A DNA stretch of 64,000 nucleotides, taken from DATKAS01 sp963733765. Its GTDB lineage: Bacteria > Actinomycetota > Acidimicrobiia > Acidimicrobiales > DATKAS01. Below the pieces are notes generated by a model. It was given only the letters and a program-made list of their open reading frames with translations, did not search any database and was not told the DNA's origin. The position numbers were made by a program, and so were the translations under genes. The stretch spans positions 124,001-188,000 of the forward strand of contig CAVTEI010000003.1 of the NCBI GenBank assembly GCA_963733765.1. The letters run 5' to 3'. This document shows, piece by piece, positions 9,625-18,975 of the stretch; position 1 is the stretch's first letter, and each line of letters starts with the position of its first letter.

Positions 9625-10451
9625 ATGGCGACGGAGCACACGAGCCCCTACGGAGCACTGGTCGAGACCCGCCTCCGCGTCCTCTCGTGGAACCTTTGGG
9701 GCCAGTTCGGCCCCTGGCGGGCGCGCCAGCCGGCGATCGCGGAGACGATCCGCGCGCTCGATCCGGACATCGCCTGCCTCCAAGAGGTCTGGGCCTCCGA
9801 CGAGGCCAGCCAGGCTGTCGAGCTGGCCGGGATCCACGGCGTGCACCACGCCTACGCGTTCCGCGACGACGGCCCGGTGCACTGGGGCAACGCGATCCTG
9901 AGCCGGTGGCCGATCGCCCGCACCGAATGGCGTCCGCTTCCGACAGCGGGCGAGCCCGACGAGCTGCGCACCGTGCTCTTCGCCGAGATCGACGGCCCGC
10001 GCGGACCGATCCAGGTGTTCTGTACCCACCTCAACTGGCGGTTCGATCACAGCGCGGCGCGCGTGGAGCAGGTGCGAGCGATCGCGGCGCTGGTCGAGGA
10101 GTGCCGGCCCCGCACCTTCCCGCCGATCCTCGCCGGCGACATGAACGCCGCGCCCGACAGCGACGAGATGCGGATGCTGACCGGGCGCGCGGTGGTCGCC
10201 GCGCCCAAGCTCGCCTTCCACGACGCGTGGGAAGTGGCCGGCGATGGCGCCGGCATGACCTGGTCGAACGACAACCCCTACGCCGCGCTCGATCTCGAGC
10301 CGTCACGACGGATCGACTACGTCTTCGCCGGGTGGCCGAAAGAGGGCGGTCGCGGCCACGTGGTCAGCGCCCGTGCGTCGTCGGTGCCGAGCCCATCGAC
10401 GGCGTCGTGCCGTCCGACCACTACGGGGTGGTGGCCGAGCTGCGCTACTGA
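9625..10451 (+). CDS. Endonuclease/exonuclease/phosphatase-family hydrolase, frame break near C-terminus
   Basis: EEP-fold metal-dependent phosphodiesterase or phosphatase, about 275 residues. Motifs: RVLSWNLWG at the start, CLQEVW (catalytic Glu), WGNAILSRWP, THLNW, LAGDMNAAPDS (Asp/Asn pair), and finally RIDYVFAG and PSDHYGVVAEL, which holds the catalytic Asp-His. The last motif is reached only after a frame change around 10377, best explained by one missing G in GCGGTC. Without that correction the frame runs to 10473 with a nonsense tail. ATG 9625 is preferred to an upstream TTG because repeat copy C provides GAGG at good spacing. Cytoplasmic; no signal peptide. Substrate (DNA, lipid headgroup or other) cannot be told. 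Confidence 0.85.
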
Positions 10452-10489
10452 TCGGGTTCGATCGCGCCGATGAGCTCGAGGATCCGCGC
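10444..10489. repeat. 46-base direct repeat, copy 1 (overlaps EEP gene end)
   Basis: Matches 10586-10631 with a single mismatch (GATCGCG versus GATCACG). On the minus strand it spells a duplicate of the last codons of the molybdenum hydroxylase large subunit (ILELIG.IEPDQ-stop); on the plus strand it contains the stop of the EEP gene. Confidence 0.85.
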
Positions 10490-10507
10490 CTCCGCGTCCC
10501 GCGCCCG

Positions 10508-10552
10508 AATTGTTGCGCCAGCCGCCCCTATGGGGCGGTTCTCGCAACAGTT
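10508..10552. terminator. Long nested hairpin between convergent genes
   Basis: Outer arms TGTTGCG/CGCAACA (10511-10517, 10543-10549), extendable by AAT/GTT, enclose a partly paired 4-by-4 internal loop and inner arms CCGCCCC/GGGGCGG with loop TAT. It lies between the convergent EEP and molybdenum hydroxylase genes, within the 96 bases separating the two direct repeats. A bidirectional terminator is the simplest role; there is no strong U-run. Confidence 0.55.
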
Positions 10553-10585
10553 GCCCACGGGACGGGCCGCTTGCCCGGCGCGCCG

Positions 10586-10631
10586 GCTACTGATCGGGTT
10601 CGATCACGCCGATGAGCTCGAGGATCCGCGC
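10586..10631. repeat. 46-base direct repeat, copy 2 (3' end of Mo hydroxylase gene)
   Basis: Copy that forms the actual 3' end and stop codon of the large-subunit gene. It lies 142 bases from copy 1 and probably arose by a local duplication that included the hairpin-bearing spacer. Confidence 0.85.
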
Positions 10632-12927
10632 GGGGGCAGGTGCTGCTCGGTGATCGTGACGCCGAATGGCGCGAGCGCGTCCTCGATCGCGTTGCACAGC
10701 GTGGGAGGCGACACGATCATCCCGCCCTCCCCGACCCCGCGGAAGTTCACGTGAGGATCGAGCGGCACGGTCTCGAGGTGATGGATCTCGATCCGCGGGA
10801 TCTCCGTGGCCGTCGGCAGCAGGTAGTCCATGAACGTGCCCGCGAGGAACTGCGCGTTCTCGTCGTAGGCCGACCGCTCGAGCAGCACCGCGCCGATGCC
10901 CTGCGCGACGCCGCCGCGGACCTGGCCTTCGACGATCGCGGGGTTGATGAGCGCACCGCAGTCCTCGACGACGACGTAGCGCTCGATCGCGACATGGCCC
11001 GTCTCGACGTCGACGTCGACGATCGCGCAGTGCGTGCCGCCCGACCATCCGCCTTCGCCACCGTCGAACGCCTGCTGACTGCTTCGAGACGGCTCGCGGG
11101 CGCGCCGCGACGCGACCTCGGCCAGGCTGATCGCGCTCACCGGGACGCCCCGCACCGACACCTCGCCCGTCGACGAGATCGAGGTCGCCGGGGCTGGCCT
11201 CGAGGAGGTCGGCCGACACGTCGAGGATGCGTTCGCGCAACGCGCGCGCCGTGTGCAGCGTGGCGCCGCCGGCCATCGTGGCCGCGCGGCTGCCGCCGGT
11301 GCCGAAGCCCGATCGGCGCGGTGTCGCTGTCGCCGACGACGACGCGCACCTGCTCGAACGGCACGCCGAACTCGTCGGCTGCGATCTGGGCGAACGTCGT
11401 CTCGTGGCTCTGGCCGTGGGGCATCTGCGCGGTGAACACCGACACGATGCCGTCGGGCTCGAGCCGCATGCGCACCTGTTCTCGGGCCCATGATGCCGCC
11501 TCCCCCGCCTTCCGTCGGGGCCCGGGAGCGGCCTCGATGTAACGAGGCGACGCCGAGGCCGAGGTAGCGGCCGTCCGCCCGGGCGGCCGCTTGCCGCGCG
11601 CGGAACGCGGGGAGGTCGACGATCTCGGCCATCCGCTCGAGCGACTCGCGGGTCGTCACGCCGGCGAGGCTGCGACCGGTGACCATCGCGCAGCGGTGCC
11701 TCGCCGCGCGTGGCGACGTTGCGCAGCCGGAGCTCGAGCGGCTCGATGCCGAGCTCATGGGCGACGATGTCGAACAGTCCGCTCACGCGTGAACACCTCG
11801 GCGGCCCACGGACCCCGGTACGCGACGTAGGTGGCCTTGTTCGTGACGGTCGCGGTGAACGTGAACTCCAGCGCACCGACCTTGTACGGACCCGGGAGCA
11901 TGCGTCTCGATCAGCCCGCTGATCATCGCGCCCATGCCCGGGTAGGCACCGGTGTCGACGGTCATCGTCGACCTTCATGCCGAGGATGTCGCCGTCGGCG
12001 GTCGCGGCCGCCTCGGCCACCATGCTCTCCTCGCGGGCGTGACCCGACGCCATCAGGTGCTCGCGGCGATCCTCGATCCACTTCACCGGGCGACCGAGCG
12101 CACGTGACGCCGCCGCACACGGCGATGTCCTCGCGCGCGACGCGCCGATCTTCAGGCCGAACGACCCGCCGATGTCGCCGCAGAGCACGTGCACGCTGTC
12201 GGCCGGCAGGCCGAGCTGAACGCTCAACACCATCTTCGCCAGGTGCACACCCTGGTTGGAGGCGTGGACGGTGAGCTCGCCGGTGGTCGGGTCGAAGCTC
12301 GACACGCTGCCGCGGCACTCCATCGGCACGTTCTGGTGCCGGTGCTGGTCGAGCTTCACCGAGACGCGATCGGTCCGCTGACGCGAACGCCGCCGTCGAC
12401 ATCGCCGTAGGAGTTCCGGCGCGAGTCGACGAGGACGTTGCTGCCCGCGTCAGCGAAGATCGGCGTGCTCGCCGGATCGAGCGCGTCGGCGGACGACGCA
12501 ACCGGGGCCAGCTCCTCGTAGTCGACCTCGACGAGCTCGGAACGCATCCTCGGCGAGGTACTGGCACTCGGCGACGACGAGGGCGACCGGGTCACCGACC
12601 AGCCGGACCTTGTCGGTCGCCAGGATCGTGAACGCCGGCGACGGCATCCCCGGCATCATCGTGGGCGGTGGCGCACCCGGCGCGAGCAGCGCCTGCAGCT
12701 CTGACCCCGTGTACACGGCGACGACGCCAGGGAGAGCACGCGCCTCATCGGCGTCGACGCGCGTGATGACGCGCGTGCGCAACCGTGCTGCGCACGAACA
12801 CGGCGTGCAGCATGCCGGGCAGCTGGATGTCGTCGACGTAGGTGCCTGCGCCGGTGAGGATGCGACGGTCCTCGGAGCGGGGGACGCTCGAGCCGACGAA
12901 CCGTTGCGCGGGAATGACGTCGGTCAT
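10587..12927 (-). pseudogene. Molybdenum hydroxylase large subunit (CoxL/XdhB-like), about fourteen frame breaks
   Basis: Mo-cofactor-binding subunit of a xanthine dehydrogenase/CO-dehydrogenase-type hydroxylase. It starts at ATG 12927 (MTDVIPAQRFVGSS), overlapping the 2Fe-2S gene by ATGA, and ends at 10587. Recognisable blocks, scattered over all three frames, are in family order: HQNVPMECRG, GDIGGSFGLK, RPVKWIEDRREH, ATYVAYRGPWAAE, MPHGQSHETTFAQ, GGSRAATMAGGA and VGEGGMIVSPPT. The active-site loop AYRGPW is not the AYxCSFR of true (form I) CO dehydrogenase, so CO oxidation is unlikely and the substrate is unknown. About fourteen frame changes in 2.3 kb far exceed the density in neighbouring genes. 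Either the gene is decaying or this stretch is poorly resolved. If intact it would be near 780 residues. Confidence 0.75.
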
Positions 12928-13424
12928 CGTGTCGCCTCCTTCGTGACGCCCGCGGCTGCCAACGCGCCGTTGACGATCGTCTCGTAGCCGGTGCAGCGAC
13001 AGAGGTTGCCGGAGAGCGCTTCCCGGACCTCCGGCTCGGTCGGCGCGGGGTTCTCCGACAGCAAGGCGGTGATCTGCATGACGAACCCGGGTGTGCAGAA
13101 CCCGCACTGGAAGGCGTGGCTGTCGCGCAACGCCTCCTGCAGCGGGTTCATCGCCCCGTCGAGCGCGAGTCCCTCGATCGTCGTGATGGCTGCGCCCCGC
13201 GCTTGGACCGCGAGCATGAGGCAAGAGCGAACGGGCTCACCGTCGAGCAGCACGGTGCATGCCCCGCACACACCGTGCTCGCACCCGAGATGAGTGCCGG
13301 TGAGGCCGAGGTCCTCGCGGAGGAAGTCGGCGAGGGTCTTGCGGGCCTCGGCGGCGCCCTCGCGCGAGACGCCGTTCGCGGTGAGGCGGATCGGGATCGT
13401 GTCGGTCACACGGGTTTCGTTCAC
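12924..13424 (-). CDS. Molybdenum hydroxylase 2Fe-2S subunit (CoxS-like)
   Basis: Small iron-sulfur subunit, about 166 residues, passing electrons from the Mo centre to FAD. The plant-type ferredoxin cluster ligands appear as GCEHGVCGACTV plus a downstream Cys in RSCLML. The second cluster shows QCGFCTPGF and NLCRCTGY. The GTG at 13424 overlaps the FAD-subunit stop (GTGTGA), and a GTG at 13409 is an alternative start. The end overlaps the large subunit's ATG. Frame is intact. Gene order FAD subunit, 2Fe-2S subunit, large subunit is the cox/cut-type order. Confidence 0.92.
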   Translation of the reverse strand: MNETRVTDTIPIRLTANGVSREGAAEARKTLADFLREDLGLTGTHLGCEHGVCGACTVLLDGEPVRSCLMLAVQARGAAITTIEGLALDGAMNPLQEALRDSHAFQCGFCTPGFVMQITALLSENPAPTEPEVREALSGNLCRCTGYETIVNGALAAAGVTKEATR

Positions 13425-14271
13425 ACGCGCTCGTGCCTCTCGCTCGTTCCGATGCTTCAGTGAGTGCTCGGCGCACGAGCACGCCGGCGACCTGGCGCCG
13501 GTAAGCCGCTGTCGCGTGAAGGTCCGCCGCGGGTTCGAGGCCACGGGTGGCCAACGCCACGACTTCTTCGATCGCGACGCCGCTCTGCATCGCGGCCTCC
13601 GCCTCGGTCGCGCGCACCGGCCGGTCGGCGACATTGATCAGAGCGATCCGGACACCGCCGTCGATGGTCACCGACGCCACGGCGGCGACCATCGCAAAGT
13701 CACCGTGGCGGCGGGCCATCTCCTGCACGGACACGCCGGTACCGGGGGCGACGTTCGGGAACGTGACGCGGGTCAGGATCTCGTCGGCCTCGAGCGCGGT
13801 CGTGAAGTAGCCGGAGAAGAAGTCGGCGGCGGCGATCGTCCGCGTGCCGCGAGTGCTGCGGGCCTCGAACGTGGCGTCGAGCGCGAGCGCGACCGCAGGG
13901 AGCTCCGCGGCGGGATCGGCGTGGGCCAGGCTGCCGCCGATCGTGCCTCGGTTCCTGATCGCGGCGTGTCCGATGTATGGCGCCGCAGCTGCGAGCAGGG
14001 GCACTCGCCGTGCGATCTCGGCCGAGCGTTCGATCGTGCGGTGACGGGTCATCGCCCCGATCGCGGTCTCTCCGTTGACTTCGATGGACGAGAGCTCGGA
14101 GACGCCGTTCAGGTCGATGAGCGCCGTCGGGCGCGCGAGCCGGAGCGAGAGCAGTGGGATGAGGCTCTGGCCTCCGGCGAGGACCTTGGCGTCGTCACCC
14201 TGCTCGGCGAGCGTGGCGACGGCCTCCTCGAGCGACTCGGGAGCGTGGTAGGCGAAAGGGGGAGGCTTCAT
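13421..14271 (-). CDS. Molybdenum hydroxylase FAD-binding subunit (CoxM-like), frame break near C-terminus
   Basis: FAD-binding (PCMH-fold) medium subunit, about 283 residues, which relays electrons from the iron-sulfur clusters. ATG 14271 begins MKPPPFAYHAPES. Diagnostic FAD-binding segments are LAGGQSLIPLLSLRLARP (about 31-48) and NRGTIGGSLAHADPAAE. As written the frame runs on through the 2Fe-2S gene. A one-base change near 13450 lets it stop at TGA 13421, overlapping the next start by four bases in the usual operon fashion. It follows the P450 gene by 10 bases, implying one transcript. Confidence 0.87.
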
Positions 14272-14281
14272 CAGGGGCCGG

Positions 14282-15502
14282 TCACGCCACCCGCAGCGGC
14301 ATCTTGGCCATGCCGCGCAGGGAGATGCGAGGCGCCCACTCCGGTTCGCCCGCATACTCGATCGTCGAGAAGCGCCGGACGAAGCGACCGATGGCGACCT
14401 GCGCTTCGAGCCGGGCGAGCGAGGCGCCGAGGCAGAAGTGGACGCCCGACCCGAGGGCCATGTGGGAAGCGGCGTTCGGGCGGTCGAGGATGAGCGTGTC
14501 GGGATCGGTGAAGTGCGCGGGATCGTGGTTCGCCGCCCCGAGCACCGGCATGACGACCGATCCCTTCTCCACAACGTCGTCGCCGAAGTCGACGTCCTCG
14601 AGGGTGGCGCGCGCGGTGAATTGCACGGGGCCATCCATCCGCAACAGCTCGTCGACGGCCGACGCGTCGAGAGACGGATCGGCGCGGAAGCGGGTGAGGA
14701 CGTCGGGATGCTCCATGAGCAGGCGGGTCCCGTTGCCGATGAGGTTGACGGTGGTCTCGTGTCCGGCCACGAACAGCAGCAGCACCATCGCGACGAGCTC
14801 GGCGTTCGACAGGCGGTCGCCTTCCTCCTCCGCGGCGATGAGCGCTGACAGCAGGTCGTTGTCACGGGGCGCCTTGCGCCGTTCGTCGATCACGCCTTCG
14901 ACGAACTCGCGCATGTGGGTCGCCGCCTCAGTGGCCGCAAGACGTTCCTCGGTCGTGATCAACGGCTCGAGCGTCAGCGTGATCGCCTGCGACCACGCCC
15001 GCAGCTGCTCGCGTTCGTCGGTCGGCATGCCGAGGATCTCGGAGATGACCTGGAACGGGAGCGGAAACGCGAGGGTCGGGACCAGATCGCACCCACCGTC
15101 CGCCGCGACTCGATCGAGGATCTCATCGACCATCTCGACGACCCGCGGGCGCCACGCCTCGATCGCCTTCGGCGTGAACGCCCGGGCCGCCAGGCCCCGC
15201 ACACGGGTGTGCTTCGGCGGGTCGATGTTGAGAAGCGACTCGTTGAAGCCCTCGTCGCGCGCCTCGCTCTGCTCTTGGTTGCCGAACAGGCCGATGCCCT
15301 CCGAGCGGGCGTTCTCGGCGATGTTCGCACTGAACCGCGCATCTCGCAGCACCTTGGCCACGTCGTCGTAGCGCGTCAGCACGACGAGACCGAACGGGCT
15401 GCGATGCACGGGATCAGCGGCCCGCAGCTCCGCGTAGTGCGGATACGGGTTCGCTCGCACATCGGGATCGAGGGGATTGAAGAACACCTGAGCAGTCGAC
15501 AC
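14282..15502 (-). CDS. Cytochrome P450
   Basis: Soluble bacterial class I cytochrome P450, 406 residues. I-helix oxygen-activation motif AGHETT (246-251), ExxR as ELLR (285-288), and heme-ligand motif GSGVHFCLGA with Cys357. The N-terminus NPLDPDVRANPYPHYAELR is typical of actinobacterial P450s. The start is a GTG at 15502. It heads the leftward molybdenum-hydroxylase operon, so it may act on the same xenobiotic or aromatic substrate. No ferredoxin or ferredoxin reductase gene is adjacent. The short gap to the divergent patatin gene contains an inverted repeat that may be the operator. Confidence 0.95.
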   Translation of the reverse strand: MSTAQVFFNPLDPDVRANPYPHYAELRAADPVHRSPFGLVVLTRYDDVAKVLRDARFSANIAENARSEGIGLFGNQEQSEARDEGFNESLLNIDPPKHTRVRGLAARAFTPKAIEAWRPRVVEMVDEILDRVAADGGCDLVPTLAFPLPFQVISEILGMPTDEREQLRAWSQAITLTLEPLITTEERLAATEAATHMREFVEGVIDERRKAPRDNDLLSALIAAEEEGDRLSNAELVAMVLLLFVAGHETTVNLIGNGTRLLMEHPDVLTRFRADPSLDASAVDELLRMDGPVQFTARATLEDVDFGDDVVEKGSVVMPVLGAANHDPAHFTDPDTLILDRPNAASHMALGSGVHFCLGASLARLEAQVAIGRFVRRFSTIEYAGEPEWAPRISLRGMAKMPLRVA

Positions 15503-15503
15503 A

Positions 15504-15526
15504 TCGGCATGCTCTCACGATGCCGA
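15504..15526. promoter_or_regulatory. Inverted repeat upstream of P450 operon
   Basis: Arms TCGGCAT (15504-15510) and ATGCCGA (15520-15526) with a 9-base spacer, one base from the P450 start and in the gap shared with the divergent patatin gene. This is a plausible operator for a dimeric repressor; the regulator is not identified. Confidence 0.4.
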
Positions 15527-15563
15527 GTTAGGCACGAAGTGACCGCCGTGCGAGCATTGAGCG

Positions 15564-16529
15564 GTGACCTCAGTCGGCCTCGTTCTCGGTGCCGGCGGCG
15601 TGGTCGGCCACGCCTACCACGCCGCGGTGCTCGGCACCATCGCCGAGGTGACGGGCTGGGATCCCCGCACGGCCACCATCGTCGTCGGCACATCGGCCGG
15701 CTCGGGCGTGGGCGCCGTGCTGCGCGCCGGACTCCCAGCCCGCGATCTCGCGGCTCGCATCACGGGCGACCCACTGTCGCCGGAAGGCGCTGCACTCCTC
15801 CGGGGCATGGAACGGGTGTCGCCGCCGCGGATGCGTCCGGTCGTGGGCGGGCGGGTGCCGGTGCCGGAGGCACCGATGCTCCTGCTTCGCGACCTCGTCG
15901 CGCCCTGGCGATTTCGACCGGGACGGGCTCTCGCGGCGCTCGCCCCGGAAGGACGCGTGCCCACCACCGGGATGGGCGATCGGATGCGGAGACTGCACCC
16001 GACGCGGTGGCCGGCCGAGGCACTTTGGATTTGCGCGCTCCGCCTGAGCGACGGCGAGCGAGTGGTGTTCGGGCGAGACGCGCGACCCGAACCGGACGTC
16101 GGCACCGCGGTCGAAGCCTCGTCCGCGATCCCTGGCTACTTCTCTCCCGTCACGATCGACGGTGAGCGCTACGTCGACGGCGGCACGCACTCCCCGACCA
16201 ACGCCGACCTCGTCGGGGGCGTCGGCCTCGACCTCGTGATCGTCAGCTCACCGATGTCGGCACAACGCGACGCACTCGTGTTCAACATGCGCGCCGCGGC
16301 CCGCGGCTTGCACCACGGCGCGCTCCGACGCGAGCTGAGCACGTTCAGCAGGGCGACGACCGTGCTGTGCTTCGAGCCGACGTCTGTCGACATCTCTGTG
16401 ATGGGGATCAACGCGATGGATTCGAGCCGCATGCTGGGCGTGCTCGCGCAGGCGCGCCGGTCGGCGCACGCGGTGCTCGAGCACGATCGGGCCGCCGGGG
16501 CGATCGAGATGCTGCGGACGGCCGCGTGA
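15564..16529 (+). CDS. Patatin-like phospholipase family protein
   Basis: Serine lipid acyl hydrolase with the patatin Ser-Asp dyad, 321 residues. The oxyanion loop LVLGAGGVVG (6-15), nucleophile elbow GTSAGS (Ser44) and the Asp motif YVDGGTHSPTN are all present. No signal peptide, so it is cytoplasmic or membrane-peripheral. The GTG at 15564 is the start. The stop overlaps the GTG of hemE (GTGA), so it probably leads the transcript containing the heme genes, though no metabolic link is known. Confidence 0.9.
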   Translation: MTSVGLVLGAGGVVGHAYHAAVLGTIAEVTGWDPRTATIVVGTSAGSGVGAVLRAGLPARDLAARITGDPLSPEGAALLRGMERVSPPRMRPVVGGRVPVPEAPMLLLRDLVAPWRFRPGRALAALAPEGRVPTTGMGDRMRRLHPTRWPAEALWICALRLSDGERVVFGRDARPEPDVGTAVEASSAIPGYFSPVTIDGERYVDGGTHSPTNADLVGGVGLDLVIVSSPMSAQRDALVFNMRAAARGLHHGALRRELSTFSRATTVLCFEPTSVDISVMGINAMDSSRMLGVLAQARRSAHAVLEHDRAAGAIEMLRTAA

Positions 16530-17552
16530 CGTCACCGAACTCCGCGTTCATCGCCGCATGCCGGGGCGAGGCCCATGACCACACGCCGGTGTGGTTCATG
16601 CGCCAGGCCGGACGGTCACTCCCCGAGTACCGCGCGATCCGCGGCGAGGGCAGCATCCTCGACGCCATTCGCAAGCCCGAAGTCGCGGCCGAGATCACGA
16701 TGCAACCAGTGCGGCGCTATGGCGTCGACGCCGCGATCTTGTACAGCGACATCGTCGTGCCGGTCGCGGCGATCGGGTTCGGCGTCGACGTCGCTCCTGG
16801 TACGGGTCCGGTGACCGAGCGCCCATTCCGGTCGACGGCAGACCTCGACCGCCTGCGTCCGCTCGAACCCGAGCTCGACATTCCCTATGTGCTCGAGACC
16901 GTGAAGATCCTGTGCGCCGAGCTCGACGTGCCCGTGATCGGGTTCGCCGGCGCGCCGTTCACGATCGCGAGCTACCTCGTCGAGGGCGGGCCGTCGCGCA
17001 CGCACGCGGCGCACGAAGGCATTGATGTATGGCGAGCCGGCGTTGTGGCACGCGCTGCTCGACCGTCTCGCCGACCTCGCCATCGCCACGTTGCGAGCGC
17101 AGGTCGGGGCGGGGGCCGCCGCCGTCCAGCTCTTCGACAGCTGGGTCGGTGAGCTGAGCGCTCCCGACTACACGGAGTTCGTGCTGCCCGCGAGTCGCAA
17201 GGTGTTCGCCGGCATCGCCGACCTCGGCGTGCCGCGGATCCACTTCGGCGTCGGCACCGGCGAGCTCCTCGAGCTCATGCTCGCGGCGGGCGCAGACGTG
17301 CTCGGCGTCGACTGGCGGGTGCCCCTCGACATCGCCCGCCAACGAGTGGGCGACAGCGTGACGCTGCAGGGCAACCTCGATCCTGCGGTGTGCCTCGCCG
17401 AATGGAGCGTGGTCGAGCCGCGTGCGATCGATGTCCTGCGTAGGGCCGGCGGAGGATCGCGGCACATCTTCAACCTGGGCCACGGCGTGCTCCCCGAGAC
17501 CGATCCCGCCGTGCTGGGTCGTCTCGTCGAGCTCGTGCACAGCTTTTCGTGA
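16526..17552 (+). CDS. hemE: Uroporphyrinogen decarboxylase, one frame break
   Basis: Decarboxylates the four acetate side chains of uroporphyrinogen III to coproporphyrinogen III in the cytoplasm. The family signature PVWFMRQAGRSLPEYR lies near residue 22, and the second signature region GFAGAPFTIASYLVEGG follows. At about 17012 an extra base (AAG before GCATTGATGTATGGC) shifts the frame, and ALMYGEPALWH continues in the next frame to the stop at 17552. With the base removed the protein has about 341 residues, the normal length. Its GTG start overlaps the patatin stop and its stop overlaps the hemY GTG, so the three genes form a tight operon. Confidence 0.92.
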
Positions 17553-18964
17553 CGCACGTCGTCGTCGTCGGAGGCGGCATCACCGGGCTCGCGTGCGCGC
17601 TCGAACTCGCCGACGCGGGCGCGCGGGTCACGCTGCTCGAGGCGAGCGATCGGCTCGGAGGGAACATCCGCACCTCGCGCTTCGCGGGGGTCGACGTCGA
17701 CGAGGCTGCCGACGCGTTCCTCGCCAGAGTGCCCGAAGCAGTCGAGCTGTGCCGGCGGCTCGGGCTCGAGGGTGACTTGGTGTCGCCCGCGATCGGGAGT
17801 GCCTACGTGTGGGCGCGGGGCGCGCTCCGCCGCCTGCCGACGGGGCTCGTGCTCGGCGTGCCCGCCGAGCTCCTTCCGGTCGCCCGCTCGGGCATCCTGA
17901 GCACCGGTGGCATGGCCCGGGCTGCCCTCGAGCCACTGCTGCCCCGCCGACCGGTGCCGAATGACGCGCTCGGGCCGATGGTGTCGAACCGATTCGGTCG
18001 CGAAGTGCTCGAGCGACTCGTCGATCCCCTCATCGGCGGGATCAACGCCGGCGACTCCGAACGGCTGAGCGCGAGCGCCGTGACCCCACAGATCGACAGT
18101 GCCGCCCGGCGCTCCCGGTCGCTGCTCCTCGGCCTGCGCGCGGAGCGCAAGGCGAACCCCCCTGATCCCGACGCGCCGATCTTCTTCACGGTGCGCGGCG
18201 GCGTCGGACGGCTGGTCGACAGGCTCGTCGACGCCCTCGGGTCCTCGCACCTCTCGCCGGTCGAGATCTCACTCGACAGCCCCGTGGCGGGCGTGGAGGT
18301 GGACTCGGCCGGCGTGACGGTGCTCGCGGGCACATCGCCGGGGAATCACCGTCGAATCGCCGCCGATGGAGCGGTGATCGCGTGTCCGGCCGGTCCCGCG
18401 GCGTCGGCGCTCGCCGAGCTCTCGCCGGCAGTGGCCGCGACCCTCCGCTCGATCGATTACGCCTCGGTCGCCCTCGTCACCCTCGCCTTCGACGACGCGG
18501 CCATGGGCCGCGACCTCGATGCCAGCGGCCTGCTCGTCCCGAAGCCCGAGCAGAAGACCGTCACGGCCTGTTCGTGGGCGTCGAGCAAATGGAGCCACTG
18601 GCGAGTGCCTGGTCAGACGATCATCCGGGCCTCGGCAGGCCGCGATGGCGACGACCACGCCCTGGATCTCGACGACACCGCCCTCGTCGACGCCGTGCTC
18701 GCGGACCTTCGAAGGCTCATGGCGGTCCGGGCTGATCCGACTGAAGTGAGAGTGAGCCGCTGGATCAAATCGTTCCCGCAGTACCGACCCGGGCACCTCG
18801 ACCGCGTTGCCGAGGTCGAACGGGCGCTCGCGACCGAAGTGCCTGGCATCGTGCTCGCGGGAGCGGCCTACCGGGGTCTCGGCATCCCGGCTTGCATACG
18901 GCAAGGCCAGGGCGCGGCCCAAACCGTGCTCGCGCGACTGCGCGAACGCGCGGCGAGTGAGTGA
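17549..18964 (+). CDS. hemY: Protoporphyrinogen/coproporphyrinogen III oxidase, HemY type
   Basis: FAD-dependent oxidase of the HemY (CgoX) family, 471 residues. In actinobacteria this enzyme oxidises coproporphyrinogen III to coproporphyrin III. The N-terminal Rossmann motif VVVGGGITGLACALELADAG is followed by LEASDRLGGNIRT. The C-terminal FAD-contacting region GAAYRGLGIPACIRQG is present. The frame is intact. GTG 17549 overlaps the hemE stop by four bases. Together with hemQ 35 kb away, this supports the coproporphyrin-dependent heme route. Confidence 0.92.
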   Translation: MTHVVVVGGGITGLACALELADAGARVTLLEASDRLGGNIRTSRFAGVDVDEAADAFLARVPEAVELCRRLGLEGDLVSPAIGSAYVWARGALRRLPTGLVLGVPAELLPVARSGILSTGGMARAALEPLLPRRPVPNDALGPMVSNRFGREVLERLVDPLIGGINAGDSERLSASAVTPQIDSAARRSRSLLLGLRAERKANPPDPDAPIFFTVRGGVGRLVDRLVDALGSSHLSPVEISLDSPVAGVEVDSAGVTVLAGTSPGNHRRIAADGAVIACPAGPAASALAELSPAVAATLRSIDYASVALVTLAFDDAAMGRDLDASGLLVPKPEQKTVTACSWASSKWSHWRVPGQTIIRASAGRDGDDHALDLDDTALVDAVLADLRRLMAVRADPTEVRVSRWIKSFPQYRPGHLDRVAEVERALATEVPGIVLAGAAYRGLGIPACIRQGQGAAQTVLARLRERAASE

Positions 18965-18975
18965 AAATGAGGCCC

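Noticed and set aside
10587..12927. Form I (true) CO dehydrogenase large subunit
   Set aside because: The active-site loop reads AYRGPW, not AYxCSFR, so CO oxidation is not supported.
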